This document shows, one piece after another, positions 33,990-36,993 of a DNA stretch of 36,993 nt (positions are counted from its first letter, which is position 1; each line of letters starts with the position of its first letter). Below the pieces are notes generated by a model. The model was not told where the DNA came from. It did no database searches and was given only the letters and a program-made list of their open reading frames with translations. The position numbers and the translations under genes are program-made. Source of the DNA: Synechococcus sp. SP2 MAG (GTDB lineage Bacteria > Cyanobacteriota > Cyanobacteriia > PCC-6307 > Cyanobiaceae); NCBI GenBank assembly GCA_030756895.1, contig JAVBIX010000006.1, forward strand, positions 1-36,993. Direction: 5' to 3'.

Positions 33990-35030
33990 ATGCGAAGCCC
34001 GTTTCACTTCATTGATGTAGCGAATCGCAAATTGCAGATGAGGCGCTTCCGTGCATTGCTAGGGCGTCAAGGCCATTCTCCACGTTGCTTGTTGGCATAT
34101 ATACCCCGCCTCCAACAGGGCTGGATTCTCGAATTTCTTTGGAAGGATATCTGTCAGGAGTTGGAAAAGATTCCTGAGGTGACTACGGGCATGGTTGCTG
34201 ACCCGCAGGAACTTAGAGCTGCGGTTCGAGGCTTTGACGTCTTTGTCGTTGCCTTGAGCGTGAACGACCTGAATGCCCTGCTGGATCAGGGCTTCCCTCC
34301 TGAACGAATCATTTTTTATCAGACCCACGTTCGTTTGGGTGTCGAACTACTGAAGTTAGATCTGCTTCATGCGGTTCTCGTGCTCAATTCTTTTGAGCGC
34401 GAACTCATTGCGATGCGCAAGGTGGAGCGGCGACGTATCCATCTTTTCCCTGCTGGCTATGACCCTGGATTATTTGCTGTTCCGGAGTCGTCGCGGGTCA
34501 GGCCGATTGATGTGTTGTTTGTGGGTCGCTACCGGCGTGGGAAAGATGGTTATTACCACAAGCGCAAGCGCTACGGATTTCAGGTAGCGCTTGCACAGCA
34601 GCTTTTGAATAGGGGGCTATCGGTGACGTTCCTCGGTCAGGACTGGGAGGCCAGTGAGTATCCCCTTGATCAGCGGATTACGCTGCTTGAGCGGCTGCAT
34701 TCAGATTACGGTTCCATTTATCAGGACTCCCGTATGGTCTGCTCCGTCGCGGGGCAAGAGGGTGGACCAGTGTCTTTTTTGGAAGGGCTTGCGTGTGGCT
34801 GCTTGATGGTCTCAGCTCCGACTGGTTTCATTGCCGATATGCATTTGGCTGCAGCGGCCTGCTGGACAATGCCATTACTTGCGTCGGAAGCGATTTGGGC
34901 CGAAGCTATAGAAGGCATTCTGGCTTCAAATTCGACACCCACTCCTTTGCAGCAGGCGGAGCGGGAGCATTACCTAGCGGCGGCTCGTTTCAGCTCCCTT
35001 GCGAAACAACTAGTGGACATCGGGTGGTAA
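33990..35030 (+). CDS. GT-B glycosyltransferase (GT4-like)
   Basis: From ATG 33990, 5 bases after the upstream stop, the product has 346 residues. The frame is open further upstream to 33879, but that overlaps the membrane gene in another frame. The acceptor-side domain includes RGFDVFVVALSVNDLNALLD and IIFYQTHVRLGVELL. The donor domain includes PIDVLFVGRYRRGKDGYYHK and the site GGPVSFLEGLACGCLMVSAP, corresponding to the GT4 E-x7-E region, in which only the first Glu is clear. There are no membrane segments. Its 3' end faces kdsC across 15 bases without a terminator. It belongs functionally with the Kdo cluster by position. Confidence 0.83.
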   Translation: MRSPFHFIDVANRKLQMRRFRALLGRQGHSPRCLLAYIPRLQQGWILEFLWKDICQELEKIPEVTTGMVADPQELRAAVRGFDVFVVALSVNDLNALLDQGFPPERIIFYQTHVRLGVELLKLDLLHAVLVLNSFERELIAMRKVERRRIHLFPAGYDPGLFAVPESSRVRPIDVLFVGRYRRGKDGYYHKRKRYGFQVALAQQLLNRGLSVTFLGQDWEASEYPLDQRITLLERLHSDYGSIYQDSRMVCSVAGQEGGPVSFLEGLACGCLMVSAPTGFIADMHLAAAACWTMPLLASEAIWAEAIEGILASNSTPTPLQQAEREHYLAAARFSSLAKQLVDIGW

Positions 35031-35045
35031 TCCCTTGCGTGAGCT

Positions 35046-35609
35046 TTAGTCGTTGCGATCGCGCCAGCCTTTTTGGCTGATATCTCCCCATGCTCGGCGG
35101 CTTTTAAGGAGTTCCTCAGCGGCTTCGCGCACAGCGCCGTGCCCGCCGTTTCGGTTCAGGACCCAGTCCGCCTGACGGCGTACGGCGCTGCAGGCATCAG
35201 CAGGTGTGATCAGCAGGGCGATCTGATCTCGAACTGCAAGATCATTCAAGTCATCGCCAATGAAGGCGGTGTTATTTCGATCGATGCCGAGCTGTTTCTG
35301 TAGTTGTGCCAGTGCTCTGGGTTTGTCCTTGATCCCAACTAGACAGTGCTCAATGCCCAGCTGTTCTGCTCTGATCTCAGTGGCACCGCCCTGGCCTCCG
35401 CTGAGAAAAGCCAGAGTCATCCCTGTCTGTTGTAGTAGCCGGATGCCGAGACCGTCGCGCACATCAAAGCGTTTCTGTAGGCGACCTTCTTGGTCAAACC
35501 ACAACCCTCCATCTGTGAGCACACCATCTACGTCAAGTACCAACAGCTTGACGGCAGCAAGCCTGGGCCGAAGAAAATGGCACCGCCATCTCTGTGTGAG
35601 CGCTCTCAT
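35046..35609 (-). CDS. kdsC: Kdo-8-phosphate phosphatase (HAD family)
   Basis: KdsC hydrolyses Kdo-8-phosphate to free Kdo, between KdsA and KdsB. It has 187 residues and lacks a large cap, as usual for the tetrameric C0-type HAD enzymes. Motif I is LLVLDVDGVLTDGGLWFD with both catalytic Asp. Motif II is LAFLSGGQG, the motif III Lys lies in VGIKDKPRAL, and motif IV is FIGDDLNDLAV. The C-terminus NRNGGHGAVREAAEELLKS is family-typical. The start at ATG 35609 overlaps the stop of kdsD by 4 bases (ATGA), so kdsD-kdsC form a coupled minus-strand operon convergent with kdsB's operon. Confidence 0.96.
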   Translation of the reverse strand: MRALTQRWRCHFLRPRLAAVKLLVLDVDGVLTDGGLWFDQEGRLQKRFDVRDGLGIRLLQQTGMTLAFLSGGQGGATEIRAEQLGIEHCLVGIKDKPRALAQLQKQLGIDRNNTAFIGDDLNDLAVRDQIALLITPADACSAVRRQADWVLNRNGGHGAVREAAEELLKSRRAWGDISQKGWRDRND

Positions 35610-36592
35610 GTAAGTCCCGCCTGCACAAGGTCATGCAGGCGAAGCAAGCCTTCAATCTCACCTTGTGTATTCACCACTGGCAGCACAGAAATTGGTTTAC
35701 GCCGGTTGTTTTCCATTGCCTTGATCGCCTCAACTGCAAGGGTATTTGCGGCGATGGTGATTGGATCAGCAGTCATTAGGTCGCTAGCGGTGAGGCTCGA
35801 CCAGTTATTGGCTGGTTGATCGCGAAGCGCTCGTCGAAGATCGCCATCAGTGATGAGCCCCAGCAGATGTCCGGGCTGTTTGGGATCTTCAACCCAGGCG
35901 CTGCCGATGGCGCCGCGGGTCAGTGTGCCGATAACCGTATCTAGGGGCGTATTTGGTGCCAGGGGACTTAGCTCACGGGCGGGAAGCATCAGGTCTGCGG
36001 CTGTCATGGTGAGCTGTTTGCCCAGAGATCCGGCCGGATGGTTGAGGGCAAAGTCTGCGGGTGAGATTCCCCTTCGCTCCATCCACACTGCCGCTAATGC
36101 ATCCCCGATCGCCATCGCAACAGCCGTGCTGGCAGTGGGAGCAAGGTTTAAGGGGCATACCTCTCGATCCACACTGGCGTCCAGCACCACATCGCTTCCT
36201 CGCGCTAAGGATGATTCGGCTCGACCGACCAGCGCAATTCGGGCTGTGCCTCGGCGCGTGAGGTGGGGCAAGACCTCCAAGAGCTCGGCGGTTTCACCGC
36301 TGTTGGAGAGCAGTAGACAAACGTCGTCGGGGGCTACCACCCCTAGATCGCCGTGTAAGGCGTCAAGGGGGTTGAGGTAGAGCGCCATCAAGCCGATGGA
36401 GGAAAAGGTGGCTGCGATCTTGCGCGCCACAATGCCGCTCTTACCCACGCCGGTTATCACCAGCTTGGCTTTGCGGTCTGCGCAGCGTTCCAATAATTCA
36501 AGCGCTCCTTCTACCTCCTCACTGCTAAGGCGTGCAGCAGCAGCGGCGATTGCCGCTGCCTCTTCCTGCAAGCAGCGTGTAAGTGAGGACAA
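35606..36592 (-). CDS. kdsD: Arabinose-5-phosphate isomerase (SIS + two CBS domains)
   Basis: This isomerase makes D-arabinose-5-phosphate from ribulose-5-phosphate, the first step of the Kdo pathway. The 328 residues match KdsD/KpsF. The SIS domain has AKLVITGVGKSGIVARKIAA, LNPLDALHGDLGVV, LLSNSGETAELLEVLPHL, and ASVDREVCPLNLAPTASTAV with the catalytic-region His and Glu. NHPAGSLGKQL follows. Two CBS domains start near DLMLPARELSPLAPNTPL and DLMTADPITIAANTLAVEAI. The KdsD and KpsF paralogues cannot be told apart by sequence here; linkage to kdsC supports KdsD. It is followed by kdsC with overlapping start and stop codons. Confidence 0.95.
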   Translation of the reverse strand: MSSLTRCLQEEAAAIAAAAARLSSEEVEGALELLERCADRKAKLVITGVGKSGIVARKIAATFSSIGLMALYLNPLDALHGDLGVVAPDDVCLLLSNSGETAELLEVLPHLTRRGTARIALVGRAESSLARGSDVVLDASVDREVCPLNLAPTASTAVAMAIGDALAAVWMERRGISPADFALNHPAGSLGKQLTMTAADLMLPARELSPLAPNTPLDTVIGTLTRGAIGSAWVEDPKQPGHLLGLITDGDLRRALRDQPANNWSSLTASDLMTADPITIAANTLAVEAIKAMENNRRKPISVLPVVNTQGEIEGLLRLHDLVQAGLT

Positions 36593-36763
36593 GCGTCTAA
36601 AACTCTGGATTATTCATTCTGGTTCATTTAGGGATCTGTCAAGGCTGGTTCAGCTGGTAATTAAGGGGGTCTGTGCTGGTTCTGGTTGTGCGCTTAAGGA
36701 GCGCCGAGCTATGGCTTGATGTCCTGATTCCGCTGTCGCTGCTGGGGCCTCTTTGAGACTGCG
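36593..36763. other. Intergenic region upstream of kdsD
   Basis: These 171 bases probably hold the kdsD promoter and, if real, that of the partial plus-strand ORF at 36764. A short plus frame here (LWLDVLIPLSLLGPL) ends at a stop near 36755 and is not convincing. No hairpin, repeat or RNA gene was seen. Confidence 0.4.
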
Positions 36764-36993
36764 ATGCATTACCCAATCCTTGCGGTCTGGATTCTCAGCC
36801 TGTGGTGCGGACTTAAATTCTCCACACGTCTCTCCAAGTCACTTACACACGGTCTGTGTCTTGATTTGTCGCTACGTGTGACTTTTGTTGAATCCATCTT
36901 GCGGAAGACGGTGTTGCAGCAAGTCGGCTCTGGATATTTTTTGGCGATTCCTTGGTGGGTAGCGTCTGCTCCCAGTTCGTCAGATTGCTCGCA
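36764..36993 (+). CDS. Possible partial gene running off the window, unknown
   Basis: ATG 36764 opens a frame with no stop through the last base, giving at least 76 residues. It begins with a hydrophobic stretch, MHYPILAVWILSLWCGLKFS, that could be a signal anchor, followed by mixed sequence including LRVTFVESILRKTVLQQVGS. The opposite strand is also open in this stretch, so chance is possible. No ribosome site stands out before the ATG. It is divergent from kdsD. No family recognised. Confidence 0.33.
   Translation, partial: MHYPILAVWILSLWCGLKFSTRLSKSLTHGLCLDLSLRVTFVESILRKTVLQQVGSGYFLAIPWWVASAPSSSDCS

Overview
The window looks like the chromosome of a marine unicellular cyanobacterium of the Synechococcus/Cyanobium type. 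The evidence is a biliverdin-forming heme oxygenase of the phycobilin pathway, glycogen phosphorylase, a GlcE/GlcF pair, NADP isocitrate dehydrogenase, very compact gene packing and no insertion sequences. The species assignment is inference from gene content; no ribosomal marker is present.

Positions 1-18,075 are mostly core genome and GC-rich. In order they hold the 3' end of a tRNA-Arg(CCT), mscL, two small unknown genes, a clear bidirectional terminator, glgP, a CPA2 cation/proton antiporter, a small membrane protein, an alpha/beta hydrolase, an aldose-epimerase-like protein, glcE, a four-carbon acid-sugar kinase family gene (DUF1537), glcF, icd, a GtrB/ArnC-type glycosyltransferase, an unusual GtrA-YdjC fusion, an unknown gene, ho1, and a glycosyltransferase that starts on the base after the ho1 stop. 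Many convergent neighbours overlap at their 3' ends.

Positions about 18,100-27,050 form a visibly AT-richer block, all on the plus strand. It encodes an MsbA/PglK-type ABC exporter, a GT-B glycosyltransferase, a GT2 glycosyltransferase, an EpsG-like multispanning membrane protein, an unknown helical protein and a 746-residue protein made of two fused GT4 glycosyltransferases. This reads as a strain-variable surface-polysaccharide island.

Positions about 27,280-30,133 run on the minus strand. They hold a multispanning GT-C-like protein, a frameshifted gene remnant and an unrecognised GT-B-like protein. Positions 30,188-36,592 carry a complete Kdo pathway: kdsA, kdsB, kdsC and kdsD, to CMP-Kdo. 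Interleaved with it are a GT8-like glycosyltransferase, a second multispanning protein that is a distant relative of the one at 27,409, and another glycosyltransferase. The last 230 bases may begin one more gene.

The main theme is envelope glycan assembly. The most interesting points are: (1) a flippase-like GtrA domain fused to a YdjC deacetylase, opposite a polyprenyl-phosphate glycosyltransferase, suggesting a membrane-coupled route to a deacetylated lipid-linked amino sugar; (2) two divergent members of an apparently unnamed GT-C-like membrane family flanking the Kdo genes; (3) an orphan four-carbon acid-sugar kinase between glcE and glcF; (4) a gene remnant broken at a run of five G.
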